Assembly (NCBI RefSeq): GCF_029784155.1 | Contig: NC_073693.1 | Location: forward strand, 285,792,875 to 285,856,874 | DNA: 64,000 nucleotides | Source: Uranotaenia lowii | Lineage: Eukaryota; Arthropoda; Insecta; Diptera; Culicidae | Direction of reading: 5' to 3' | Shown: one piece after another, positions 1-8,944 of the stretch | Layout: every line of letters begins with the position of its first letter | How positions within the stretch are numbered: position 1 is the stretch's first letter | Program-made: the position numbers and the translations under genes | Notes under the pieces: generated by a model | The model's input: the letters and a program-made list of their open reading frames with translations, nothing else | Told to the model about the DNA's origin: nothing | Database searches by the model: none

Positions 1-568
1 CAACTCCAAAAAATACCCCATCTAAAGCTTATCAGGAGCTGGAAGTGCTCATAATACAGAATATTAGGAATATACTCAAAAAACTGTCTCGATTCACGCT
101 ATTCATCGGTTTAAAAAATTCTATCTCTATAAAGTACAATTTGCAATAAATTCCAATATGCGAATCTTTTTCTTTCAATTGGTATTATGTAAACTCGAGC
201 CAGTAAATTTGCCTACCTTCTTCAAGCAGTGTGGGACAAAATTGGAAAAGATGGGGGAGCTCCCATGTAAATTTAAGATAAAGAGCTTTTCAAAGAAGGG
301 ATCATATTTAAATAAGTTTTTTGGGTACAGAGTACAAATTTCAGATCTTGAAAAACGAGTTTAGAGATCAAGTTTCAGTAAAAAATACATACCATCTTTG
401 AATTGCAATTCAGAACTGCAGCTGCAGCTCTCATTTCGAAGTTGTTGGTTCTGAAGTATGATGAGGTTTTTTTTTTTAAAAAATGCTCTCTAATATCTAA
501 ATTTGAATAAATTTTTACAAATTACATTTATTTTCGGAAGGTGTAGCAAAGCACAACGGGTCAGCTAG
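1..568 (+). mobile_element. Helitron 3' end (element cut by the window start)
   Basis: The right end reads GGTGTAGCAAAGC followed by CACAACGGGTCAGCTAG and then T. This is the Helitron terminal pattern: a short hairpin followed about ten bases later by CTAG with T as the next host base. The whole segment is an inverted, closely similar copy of 19110-19681, so both belong to one family. No open reading frame of note is present, so this is a non-autonomous or truncated copy. The 5' end lies outside the window. Confidence 0.75.
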
Positions 569-2743
569 TTTTTTTTTAAATCTAATGTGAACAGCCACCT
601 CGTTTTGAGGAATCTATTTCGAAATCTACATCTGATTTATTGTATGTTTGATATTTACTATTTAAAATGCCCAATATCAATAAAACTTATCTTACATTTA
701 TTTAAAATCGATTTGAATTTTAGTACAAAGCATTATTTTCCACACAATTTCCTGATAAGAAGGGGTCGCAGGACTCGAAAAGGTTGTGCTCACATTTCCG
801 GAAGCAGCTACTTAACAGTAATAACAGCATGGATATTTCTGCAACGTAATGAAACCATAACACCATCCACAGAAGGATCAGTCTTTTACGTGGTGAATGA
901 ATTGCCATTGCTTGAACCTTAAGAAACCTAATGAGAAAGACTTCAAATTATCGAGCGATTTCGATTTGCGATAATCCTTTTACGCAAGACGGGAATTACA
1001 GCTCAATTCTACCTTCACCATCGATCTTCAATCGACTCACCTGTCAAACAAAGCACGAGATCCCTCTTTTGAGAAGGAGGAAAAAAGAGTCATAAAATCA
1101 ATTTCCGCTGCTTTACCAGCAGAAGATAACTGCTTCTCGCGTGATGTTCCATCAGGTGCGCGCGCGCGTGTAAATGATCTTGTCTTGTCCTCCGCTGCGT
1201 ACATACAAACATTCAAGATTCAAGCTCAAGTCCGCTATCACGCGTTTCCTACAACTAGACTACATGGGCAAGAACGATAACTTGGCAAGCCTAGAAAGAA
1301 AAAAGAAGGGAAAAGACAGAGTATTTATATAAACGATCACTACATCACCTCTAATCAAATCAGCTGATCGCCTTAGCAAATCTCTGTCTTCGAACTATCA
1401 AGTTAATGTTACTTTAGAACGTTTTTATAGGCGTTTGGTCAACGGTCTATTCTGAAAATTGAAGGTCAACTCGCGAAACGTTGATTTACAACCGTTGAGG
1501 GCAATAGGACTGATTTTCATGAACATTTTTTCCCAAGCCAAATATCCTCAAGGCTAAAAGTAACTCAATTTGTACAAAACCGAATGGAAATCATCCATTT
1601 TTGAATAACTGATACGCTGATGTTAATCTTTTGGCCCAGAAGATTAGCCCAAGTCCCCCGTTTCAAGTTCAACCGTACAAGCCATGACGATGAAGTTCCA
1701 GCACCGTTAGGTAGCCGTCGTTCCATCTTCTGTGTGCTAATATTGTATTATTGTAAGAAAAGTGTACGAAGCCGGACCAACCAAACAGGGCAATTTCACT
1801 CCAGTAGCTATCTGGCGAAGACCCCCACCGGTGTTGAGGCGCTCACGAAACCGTTCGTTCGATGGTTTGCGGACAAGCGCGCGCGTTCTCGAGGCGCATT
1901 CTTTTGCGCCAAGACCTGCGGTGAGATGTGGTCCAAGGTGGGCAACCTGTGTTCGACTACCAAGAAAAAATCGCGCAAGGCAGCTTAGCAGAGGCGAGAA
2001 AATTTTACCAGAGCGCTTGTTTACGCCTGCCCGGAACGCGGTTAACTACTAATAAATCTTCCACGGGGACAGTTCTAGAACCTCATTTTTCTTATCCCTG
2101 GACAGTTTTCTCCGGGAGTACGGAGGGCGCTCAAAAAATTAAACCTAAGCAGTAGGGTACCGGTTGGCGAGAACTTTGAGTAAGCTTTAACAGCTCAAAC
2201 TTCTTACTGTTCTAACTCACTTTCCTAAAATTAAGTCAAACAAAATATTCAGTTGAATGTCAAAAATATACCAAGATATACAAAAATAAACCTATCAGAA
2301 ACCAACCCACCCTAACAAATCTGCGACCTAGATGTGACATTAAATGTCACCTCAGTCTTCATAAGGGATCGCACCACGGCTGTTGAAGATGATGGATTTA
2401 TGACAGGTTCTGGAAAATAACTAGAGGCTAATGTGGTGGCAAGTGATGCTCACTTTGGAACTAGATTCTTGTAGACATATTTACTTACATCTTCTGGTTC
2501 GTCGGTGAATGCAAATTGAATAGGTAACCTCGACATAAATACTTAGTTTGGTTTGTTTGAAAGTCTTGCATTAAAAAACCAGAGCAGAAAACGACATATT
2601 TGAAACATTTGGAACCGTTATTGTACTGGACCAGTTGTTTTCATAAGAATACTCAACTTTAACGCAAAGAAAACCAAAATCAACGTAATCGATAGTTATT
2701 CTGCCAAATTCTTGGCATCTTTAACTTTGTTTGATTTTGCTAA
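569..2743. other. No recognised gene; two GC-richer islands
   Basis: I recognise no gene here. Two stretches, about 735-1420 and 1620-2160, are clearly less AT-rich than their surroundings and are not seen elsewhere in the window. The first contains a CAGGTG E-box-like word and a GCGCGCGCGTG run near 1155-1171. Open frames of 75-122 codons cross 1620-2155 but overlap each other in several frames and show no known motif, so I do not call them genes. Retained single-copy host sequence, possibly regulatory, is one explanation. Confidence 0.35.
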
Positions 2744-2756
2744 ACAAAACGATAAT
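2744..2756. repeat. Target duplication, left copy, of foldback 1
   Basis: ACAAAACGATAAT occurs here and again at 4117-4129, immediately outside the foldback structure. The length fits reverse-transcriptase-type insertion better than a cut-and-paste transposase. Confidence 0.6.
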
Positions 2757-2864
2757 TAAATATTCGATTTTTCGGCTGGTGAATGTAGTCTAGGTATATA
2801 TGGGACATATCGGCTTTTCAGTCATATATTTTTGAACAAAATTAGAAACCGCACATTTTTTCAG

Positions 2865-2905
2865 TGTCCTAAGTTTCGGCCATGATCTTGGCCATCATCA
2901 GGGAT
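2865..2905 (-). ncRNA. Hammerhead-ribozyme-like motif, left arm of foldback 1
   Basis: On the minus strand the order is AUCC, CUGAUGA, one extra U, GGCC, an 8-nt loop, GGCC, GAAAC, UUA, GGACA. This matches the hammerhead layout: stem I (AUCC with GGA plus a mismatch), the invariant CUGAUGA box, stem II (GGCC/GGCC) and the GAAA box. The place of the cleavage triplet is occupied by UUA. The extra U before stem II is atypical. The copy in the other arm has GUA at that place but a damaged CUGAUUA box, so each copy is imperfect. Function is not shown. Confidence 0.4.
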
Positions 2906-3419
2906 AGCTATAAATTTGTTTCATTGAAAACATTTTTGTTTGACAAAATTTGAAAACTCGACTTAGAGAGAGTATACTGTTTGTCAAATGATGGGATCTT
3001 GGCTATTGTATTGTTGGTTTTTTATATATAATTAATCACTTTTGAGAAAGGTTACGGTTATTTTTAAATAGTCTGTCTTCTAACAATCATCTCTTGTTTT
3101 ATCTGTGGATACTATTATTAGAGATGGATTCTGATGTGTTGTTTATCATTTGTGTGAATGTGAAAGTGAGATTCATTTGTTTATGTTTTGAATGAAACAG
3201 TTGAGTGTGGTTGGTTGTCGATCATACTTGCTTTTGTGATCGGACACATAATCCTCACAAATTGGATATGCTGGAATATTGTCACAGTGTCATTCAATAT
3301 TGTCACAGAATTACACGCAAAGATGTTCAGGATGTGAGTGTTATCTACGCGGGACTTCTCTCAAAATCGAAATTTTTAGAGAAGGAGAAAACCACACAAA
3401 GCAAGTATGATCACCAACA

Positions 3420-3599
3420 GGGCTTATTCTGCGGCAAGAGTGACGTCACTTACGAAATTTCATATAGTTTTGCTGGCTTAAATAGCCTCTCTTGCCTCGA
3501 AATTTACGTTCGAAATTTCTTTTCTGAAGAATTTTCTGGAGTCAGGACGAAGACGTGAAATTTCGTGAGTCACGTCACTCGAGTCGCAGAATAAGACCC
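3420..3599. mobile_element. 180-bp MITE with GGGCTTATTCTGCG terminal inverted repeats
   Basis: The ends are GGGCTTATTCTGCG at the left and its near complement CGCAGAATAAGACCC at the right. Inverted similarity extends about 45 bp inward, through the ACGAAATTTCA segment and its complement. The trinucleotide ACA flanks both ends (3417-3419 and 3600-3602), consistent with a 3-bp target duplication. The uninserted left arm of foldback 1 gives an approximate empty site. A second copy is at 55528-55730. It has no coding capacity. Confidence 0.7.
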
Positions 3600-4008
3600 A
3601 CAAAATTACACTCAACTGTTTCAATCAAATCATAAACAAACGCATCTCACTTACACATTAACACAAATGATAAAAACAACACATAAGAATCCATCTCCAA
3701 TAGCAGTAACCGCAGATAAAGTATCCAAAAAGAAATGATTGCTGGAAGACAAACTATTTTAAAATAACCGTAACATTTCTCAATAGTGATTATTCATTCA
3801 ATTTACTGTGCTATGTACATCTATTTCATGTCATATATGCTAAATTTAGTCCAATTAATATTGGTCATTCAATTAAACAGATCGGAAGAAAAAAAAACAA
3901 TAATACAATAGCAAAGATCCCACCATTTGATAAACAGTACACCATCTGTAAGTCGAATTTTTAAAATTTGTTAAACAAAAATGTTTTCAATGAAATAAAT
4001 TTATAGAT

Positions 4009-4048
4009 ATCCCTGATTATGACCAAGACCACGGCCGAAACGTAGGAC
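4009..4048 (+). ncRNA. Hammerhead-like motif, right arm of foldback 1 (core damaged)
   Basis: This is the mirror copy of the motif at 2865-2905. It reads AUCC, CUGAUUA, UGACC, loop, GGCC, GAAAC, GUA, GGAC. The CUGAUGA box has a G-to-U change and stem II has lost one pair, so this copy is probably inactive. GAAACGUA, with the self-complementary ACGU, is the very short stem III arrangement described for retroelement hammerheads that work as dimers. Confidence 0.35.
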
Positions 4049-4229
4049 ACTGAGAAAATGTGCTGTTTCTAATTTGGTTCAAATATATTAGACTGAGAAG
4101 CCGAAACGTCCTATATACAAAACGATAATATTTATCAGTAGATAATTGTTTACGACTGGTGAAATTGTATAGCGGGAAGATTTTCGGCTTTTTCAGTCAG
4201 TTCACGGATCCAAAACACCTTCTTTTCTT

Positions 4230-4271
4230 ATTCCGACGTTTCGTTCTTTATTTGAACTTTTTCACAGGAAT
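4230..4271 (-). ncRNA. Hammerhead-like motif, left arm of foldback 2
   Basis: Minus-strand order: AUUCC, UGUGAAAAA, GUUC, 7-nt loop, GAAC, GAAAC, GUC, GGAAU. Outer segments AUUCC/GGAAU form a 5-bp stem I, GUUC/GAAC a stem II, and GAAAC-GUC carries the canonical GUC cleavage triplet with a minimal stem III. The CUGAUGA box is degraded to CUGUGAA, so this is at best a relic. The stems differ in sequence from those of the other foldbacks yet still pair. Confidence 0.35.
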
Positions 4272-5145
4272 CTACAACAAACATATAGTGAAACTAATTG
4301 ACAACAAAAAGGTAGTTAATTATAAACTTACAGAGAATTGTGTTTCTTTGTCTGGAGGATCATTAGAGATTAAATTTGCATACACTAATTGGACACTTTT
4401 TACCATCAAAACGCTAGAAATATTAAAAAGAAACACTTAGATAAGGAATCTTTTAAAAAAAAAGGTATAAAAAATATTAAAAAAAGAGGAAATTTACTGT
4501 CTACAGAAAAAACAAAAATCAAAACTTCGAAAAAAAACAAAAACACTCCGATCACTAGTTTGTAGCACTACCAAATGATGTTGTTGATGTGGCGATTTCG
4601 CTCTCCTTCGGTGTGTTGATCTTCGGTCTATTTCCTTTTTTAATAGTGTTGAGGATCCCGGAATATGTGGAACTGATGAAACAGTTAACAAGAGATCCGA
4701 TGTTGACCATCTCAGTTCCACATATTCCGGGATCCTCAACACTATTAAAAAAGGAAATAGACCGAAGATCAACACACCGAAGGAGAGCGAAATCGCCACA
4801 TCAACAACATCATTTGGTAGTGCTACAAACTAGTGATCGGAGTGTTTTTGTTTTTTTCGAAGTTTTGATTTTTTTTTTCGAAGTTTTGATTTTTGTGTTT
4901 GGAGTTTTCTCTAGACAGTAAATTTCCTCTTTTTTAAATATTTTTTATACCTTTTTTTTAAAAAAAGATTCCTTATCTAAGTGTTTCTTTTTAATATTTC
5001 TAGCGTTTTGATGGTAAAAAGTGTCCAATTAGTGTATGCAAATTTAATCTCTAATGATCCTCCAGACAAAGAAACACAATTCTCTGTAAGTTTATAATTA
5101 ACTACCTTTTTGTTGTCAATTAGTTTCACTATATGTTTGTTGTAG

Positions 5146-5187
5146 ATTCCTGTGAAAAAGTCCAAATAAAGAACGAAACGTCGGAAT
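5146..5187 (+). ncRNA. Hammerhead-like motif, right arm of foldback 2
   Basis: Mirror copy of 4230-4271. Stem I (AUUCC/GGAAU) and the GAAACGUC segment are intact. Stem II has one change (GUCC instead of GUUC) that weakens it. The CUGAUGA box is degraded in the same way as in the other arm. Confidence 0.3.
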
Positions 5188-5262
5188 AAGAAAAGAAGGT
5201 GTTTTGGATCCGTGAACTGACTGAAAAAGCCGAAAATCTTCCCGTTATGGTAATATTTATCA

Positions 5263-5770
5263 TTCTGGGCCAGATCATCATCCTCGCGGGTTTTTTTTGC
5301 ACCAATTTATTCAGGTTTTGTTCTAAAATATGGTCGAAACAATTGATGGATTATCATTCAAAACCGATCAATACGTATATGTTACCGACAATGTTTACCA
5401 AGCAAATGGTAAAAGATCTAACAAAACTACATCTTCTAATACTCGCCAGTAATTTTTTCACGGTGCCAAATAAGATAAGATAGTAACTATGTTTGAAACG
5501 AATTCCAGTTTTCACGGTAAACAAAGTTACTCTATTCTGTATAAAATTTCATACAGTTTCAAGAAAAGTGTCTCCACGCACTTTTATGTTTAGGCGTTTT
5601 ATTCAGAGCGTGTCTATAGAGCTTTTATACATTTGCGAGCTTTCGGCCGGTTAGTCAATTCTGTATATTTTGACATGGGGATGCCCATGCATTTTCAATT
5701 TTTCTTCAGAAAAGTAAAAGTTAATGAAATTTCTCGAAAAAAATCATAAAAATTTATTTTGCGTAGCAAT
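5263..5770. other. No recognised feature
   Basis: AT-rich sequence between the foldback pair and the poly(A) signal of the minus-strand gene. I see no motif, repeat or credible reading frame. Confidence 0.4.
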
Positions 5771-5942
5771 AAAATCTTTATTATTGTTCATGAAATATAA
5801 GACCAACAATCGTGGTACCGAAATATTGTATTTTAAATATTTTTTTTTCGGCAGAAACTCAAACCTTATATGGCTCAACTTGAAATTTCCATGACTTTCC
5901 GTATCGATTCACATTTCTGTTACCTTAAGGCCGGGAGGGAAA

Positions 5943-6843
5943 TCAGAATCTGAAAAAAGAATTTATTTTTAATCTTTTGCAATAACAGAATAGAATCAAT
6001 TTGTATTGTAACAATTAATTATACTGGGAAACTAAGATTTTTATTTAATCGAAAATCTTGGGTAAAACTTTGTCGAATAGAAATTATAAATTTTGTCTGA
6101 TTAGGAACAAACATGATTCATAAAATATTTTTGAGATACCTTTTCAAACAGTCCCGATGAACTGACCAGACCGAGACGGTTGCTCCCTCAAGCTCGTAGA
6201 ATGGCAGAACTTTTCGATGCACACCGATCGAAGATTCAACTGGGACGATGGCCGGATTGGCACTAAGAATATTTAAGGTCAGATCCAACATCTCTTGGTT
6301 CAGCTCGTTCCCCAGCTGTTTCTGCAGTATTTGTCCAGTACCTGCGCTTTGCCTTCCTGTTCCTTTATCTTAAGAACCGTCTGTGCTGCAGTTAAAAAAA
6401 ATCAGATAGGGAAAATAGCAATAAATTTCAAGCGTCTTGACGCTTTGTTTAATGTTGTTTGACATACCTTTTCCTATGTTATTAACTTTTGCTGTTGGCG
6501 GATTCGGATGCCGTTTTCTGCTGTGACCTTTCCACTTTCTTCGGCGTAATCAAATCGGGAATGGTTCTGCGTGTGACATATCCTACTTCTCGGACGCGGA
6601 GACTGCTCCAGCCACTAAAAATGTTACATAGTTATAATAATGATTATTGTTCTTCAGAATTGAATTCTTCATTCTTACTCAATAAACCAGCCGTCCGGCG
6701 CCTGGCGGCCCATGCAGAGCGGGATTTGCCTTTTTCGACGTTTCCTGATGCACATTATCGGATAGCGGGTGATTTTTCTCGTACTAAACCCAATCTGAAA
6801 TGAAAAAATTTTAACATCAACTCACCAATTTCCAAAGCCCCAT
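5943..6843 (-). pseudogene. Unrecognised five-exon gene or young pseudogene
   Basis: I built this from splice signals and codon continuity. CDS exons, in transcript order, are 6843-6826, 6794-6679, 6614-6487, 6385-6140 and 5949-5943 (TGA at 5945-5943). Donors are GTGAGT, GTAAGA, GTTAAT and GTATCT. Acceptors end TTTCAG, TTTTAG, CTGCAG and TTTCAG. Phases agree across all junctions if one base is missing near 6328-6335, where the frame shifts. The product would be about 171 residues: a short basic N-terminal part (RKRRKR), a central TPKK segment, and a helical C-terminal half containing KIKEQEGKAQ and NQEMLDLTLNI. An AATAAA signal lies at 5782-5777. I do not recognise the family. Exons 2 and 3 also read plausibly in another frame, so there may be further frameshifts. 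The single deletion could be real decay or an assembly error. Confidence 0.5.
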
Positions 6844-6869
6844 TGACGAGAAGCGACAGATGATGATGA

Positions 6870-8620
6870 TTTTACAACAAATTAGCCGCAAATATCAAAA
6901 AAATGTTTGACTGTTACTCTATCATCATCAGAAAGCTCAAATGATTTTTCTTTTTTTCGCTTCGACATCCCTTCAAATGAAATTCCAACAACAGCAAACT
7001 TTTTATACAGAGCTGAATAATCGAGATTTAGTTCAAAACTGTATACTGGCAACTAAAAACTACTCAGAATTGAATTGGGGATATGCAGATTATGAACAAC
7101 AACCGATTAGTTATGCTGAGTGTGTAACTGCAACACATTTTAAGAATAACTCAATTTTTCCGTGTTCTCAATCAGTTTTCTTTTTTTTTGCCACTGAACT
7201 TTTTCACACTGCTAGAATATCATCATTGGGAGTGAGAATGGATCATAAATGAATAAATTATTATCATTCGTAGAATGAATTTCTCAAGTCCTCAAGTGAA
7301 AATGTTGAAACTCACTTTCGAGAGAAGTTGTCTTCAGATGTTTTCATTTATTAAAATTTATTTGGAAAATGACCGATTCAAAAATCTGTAAATATTTATC
7401 GAAACCTTCAGAAACCATTTATTTTAATTTAACACTTCGATCGTTAATCAGAATAGATAATGAAATGGTTATCTTATTCTGATACCTACTTTTTATGATT
7501 TCAGTCAGGATCATAAATCTATTTTTTTTTATAATAGCCTTCTTCAAATTGAAGGTACATACAGATGTTTACAGGTTTTAAAGCAGTTTCATAAGAAAAT
7601 CATGCTCAAATTTTCGAACAGATTTGATAAATTCAATGTGTGCTGTACAGCTATTAGAACTGAGACTTAAGCAAATAAGATACCGTCACTTCAAGATAAG
7701 AAAGAAGGCTTTGCCACGAACAATCATTCTTCTATATGGACCTTCGATGTTGGTGACGCCATCTTAAGGGTTCCTGCAACAAGATTCTTACATCTAGCCA
7801 TGGTAATCAATGTGTGTCTTGGAAAAATAAATCAGCTTCAAAAGTATTTCTGTTGGAAGTAAGTACTGCAGAGCCATAGACAATACTTTAAATGGTGAAA
7901 ATATATTTTGGTTGATATTTTGGACTTTTGGATCTTTGGAATTATTTACCTTGTACTGCCATCCGGAAAAAAATGATTTGAATTTGAATTAAACCGAAAC
8001 TCAGCTTTTCTTATTTTACTCTGTTAGAGCAGGAAATCATCTATTGAATGCTCAATTGGGAATCTTTTCGCACATAAAAACATGCATGTTGAAATTGATA
8101 CCAACAGTGGGAATACGAACCACGGTTGCTTTGATAATTTTGTATGTTATTTGACGTTGACTTTATTGAATACTCAAATCATTGACCCCCATGGAGGGTG
8201 TACAAGCTATTTTATCCGCTTGTTATGATGACTCTTCTCAAAAGGCAGCAGCACTGAGCATATAGAAAGAATTTTCAACAAGCCAGATGGGCGTGACTTA
8301 AGTATATTTTTATTCCCCGATATTGACTGATTTTTTTTCCTTTTCTTTCAGGTATGTTTTTCATCGTTTCGAATAGATATTATGAAAAGGTAAATCCTCG
8401 AGCGTTACATTAATGTATAGACACAAAAAGGCCGTTCACGAATAACGTAAGTACATCCGATCAGGAGAGCATATCAAAATTACAACTCAAACACATCTCA
8501 TTGAGATATTATTATCTTATTCAGATAAAGCTTTGATAAACAAAGCTTCGTTATTTTCGTTTCGAGAAAAAAAAAATTATCTCATGTGATACAAACAGTT
8601 ATTCTTCCTGGCTAAGTTTG
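6870..8620. other. No recognised gene
   Basis: AT-rich sequence upstream of the spliced minus-strand gene. The proximal part would be its 5' untranslated region and promoter, but I see no clear TATA box or initiator. A 103-codon plus-strand frame at 6941-7252 has no recognisable motif and I take it as chance. Confidence 0.35.
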
Positions 8621-8625
8621 CCTGC

Positions 8626-8830
8626 TTTAACACGTTCGTCGCCACGCTCATTTTGGTAGTTTTGCTAGCCGGGCCCAAAGAAATTTTCAGAGAGAGAAAG
8701 TAAAGAGGGAGAACTCCCATATTTGAAACGTGAGGCGAAGCTGAGCGGTAAACTCAAGTAAGAGAGCGTCACCTGCTTTTTGATGTGACGGGGCCCCCCA
8801 GGAAATACACCCGTCTGCCGAATATGGGTG
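8626..8830. repeat. Dispersed repeat with AACACGTTCGTCGCCA end, copy 1
   Basis: TTTAACACGTTCGTCGCCA begins here and recurs at about 12648. Inside, a segment near 8766-8820 is the inverted form of 12683-12744: it includes the complement of GGGTGTATTTTCTGGG and of GCCCCGTCACATCAAAAA. The two copies share the end but have the inner part in opposite orientation, suggesting a terminal-inverted-repeat element of which only pieces survive. Confidence 0.45.
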
Positions 8831-8892
8831 CTAAAAGCTTTTATTGGAATTCTCAAGCTCTCATTCCAATGCATCAGGTATGATTCTGAAGT

Positions 8893-8942
8893 AGGGTGCG
8901 TGTCTCTCAACAGGCAGGTCAAGGTTCGAATCTCCTGGCTAT
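8893..8942 (+). repeat. tRNA-like fragment (SINE relic)
   Basis: AGGTTCGAATCTCC resembles a pol III B box and T arm, and is followed by TGGCTATGCCC. No A box or acceptor stem can be completed, so this is a relic, not a tRNA gene. Confidence 0.3.
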
Positions 8943-8944
8943 GC

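Larger units (their letters stand above)
2757..4116. mobile_element. Foldback element 1, Penelope-like architecture
   Basis: Two long arms are inverted complements: about 2794-3240 and 3392-4118, with a ~150-nt loop. The right arm is longer because it holds a MITE (3420-3599) and an extra ~100-nt stretch. A 13-bp direct repeat, ACAAAACGATAAT, flanks the element at 2744-2756 and 4117-4129, and is a likely target duplication. On the left a 37-nt tail (2757-2793) lies outside the palindrome and contains GGCTGGTGAATG. Each arm carries a hammerhead-like motif. Long inverted arms, a one-sided tail of 30-40 nt and hammerhead motifs are known for Penelope-like elements. No reverse transcriptase is encoded, so the assignment is inference. 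Confidence 0.65.
4138..5250. mobile_element. Foldback element 2, ~1.1-kb near-perfect palindrome
   Basis: Arms 4167-~4677 and ~4708-5250 are almost perfect inverted complements around a ~30-nt loop near 4692. This makes the same ~90-codon peptides appear on both strands, and they are by-products of symmetry rather than genes. A 12-bp direct repeat, TAATATTTATCA, flanks the element (4126-4137 and 5251-5262). On the left a 29-nt tail (4138-4166) lies outside the palindrome and contains GACTGGTGAAAT, similar to the tail motif of foldback 1. The left target duplication overlaps the right one of foldback 1, so the two elements inserted within a few bases of each other. The high arm identity suggests a young insertion or arm homogenisation. 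Confidence 0.65.

Noticed and set aside
1620..2155. Candidate protein-coding gene in overlapping plus frames
   Set aside because: Three overlapping frames in different phases, no known motif, no splice sites that improve one over the others.
4494..4921. Two ~100-residue proteins with identical N-terminal halves on opposite strands
   Set aside because: They arise from the palindrome of foldback 2; the mirrored DNA gives the same peptide in both directions. No independent coding evidence.
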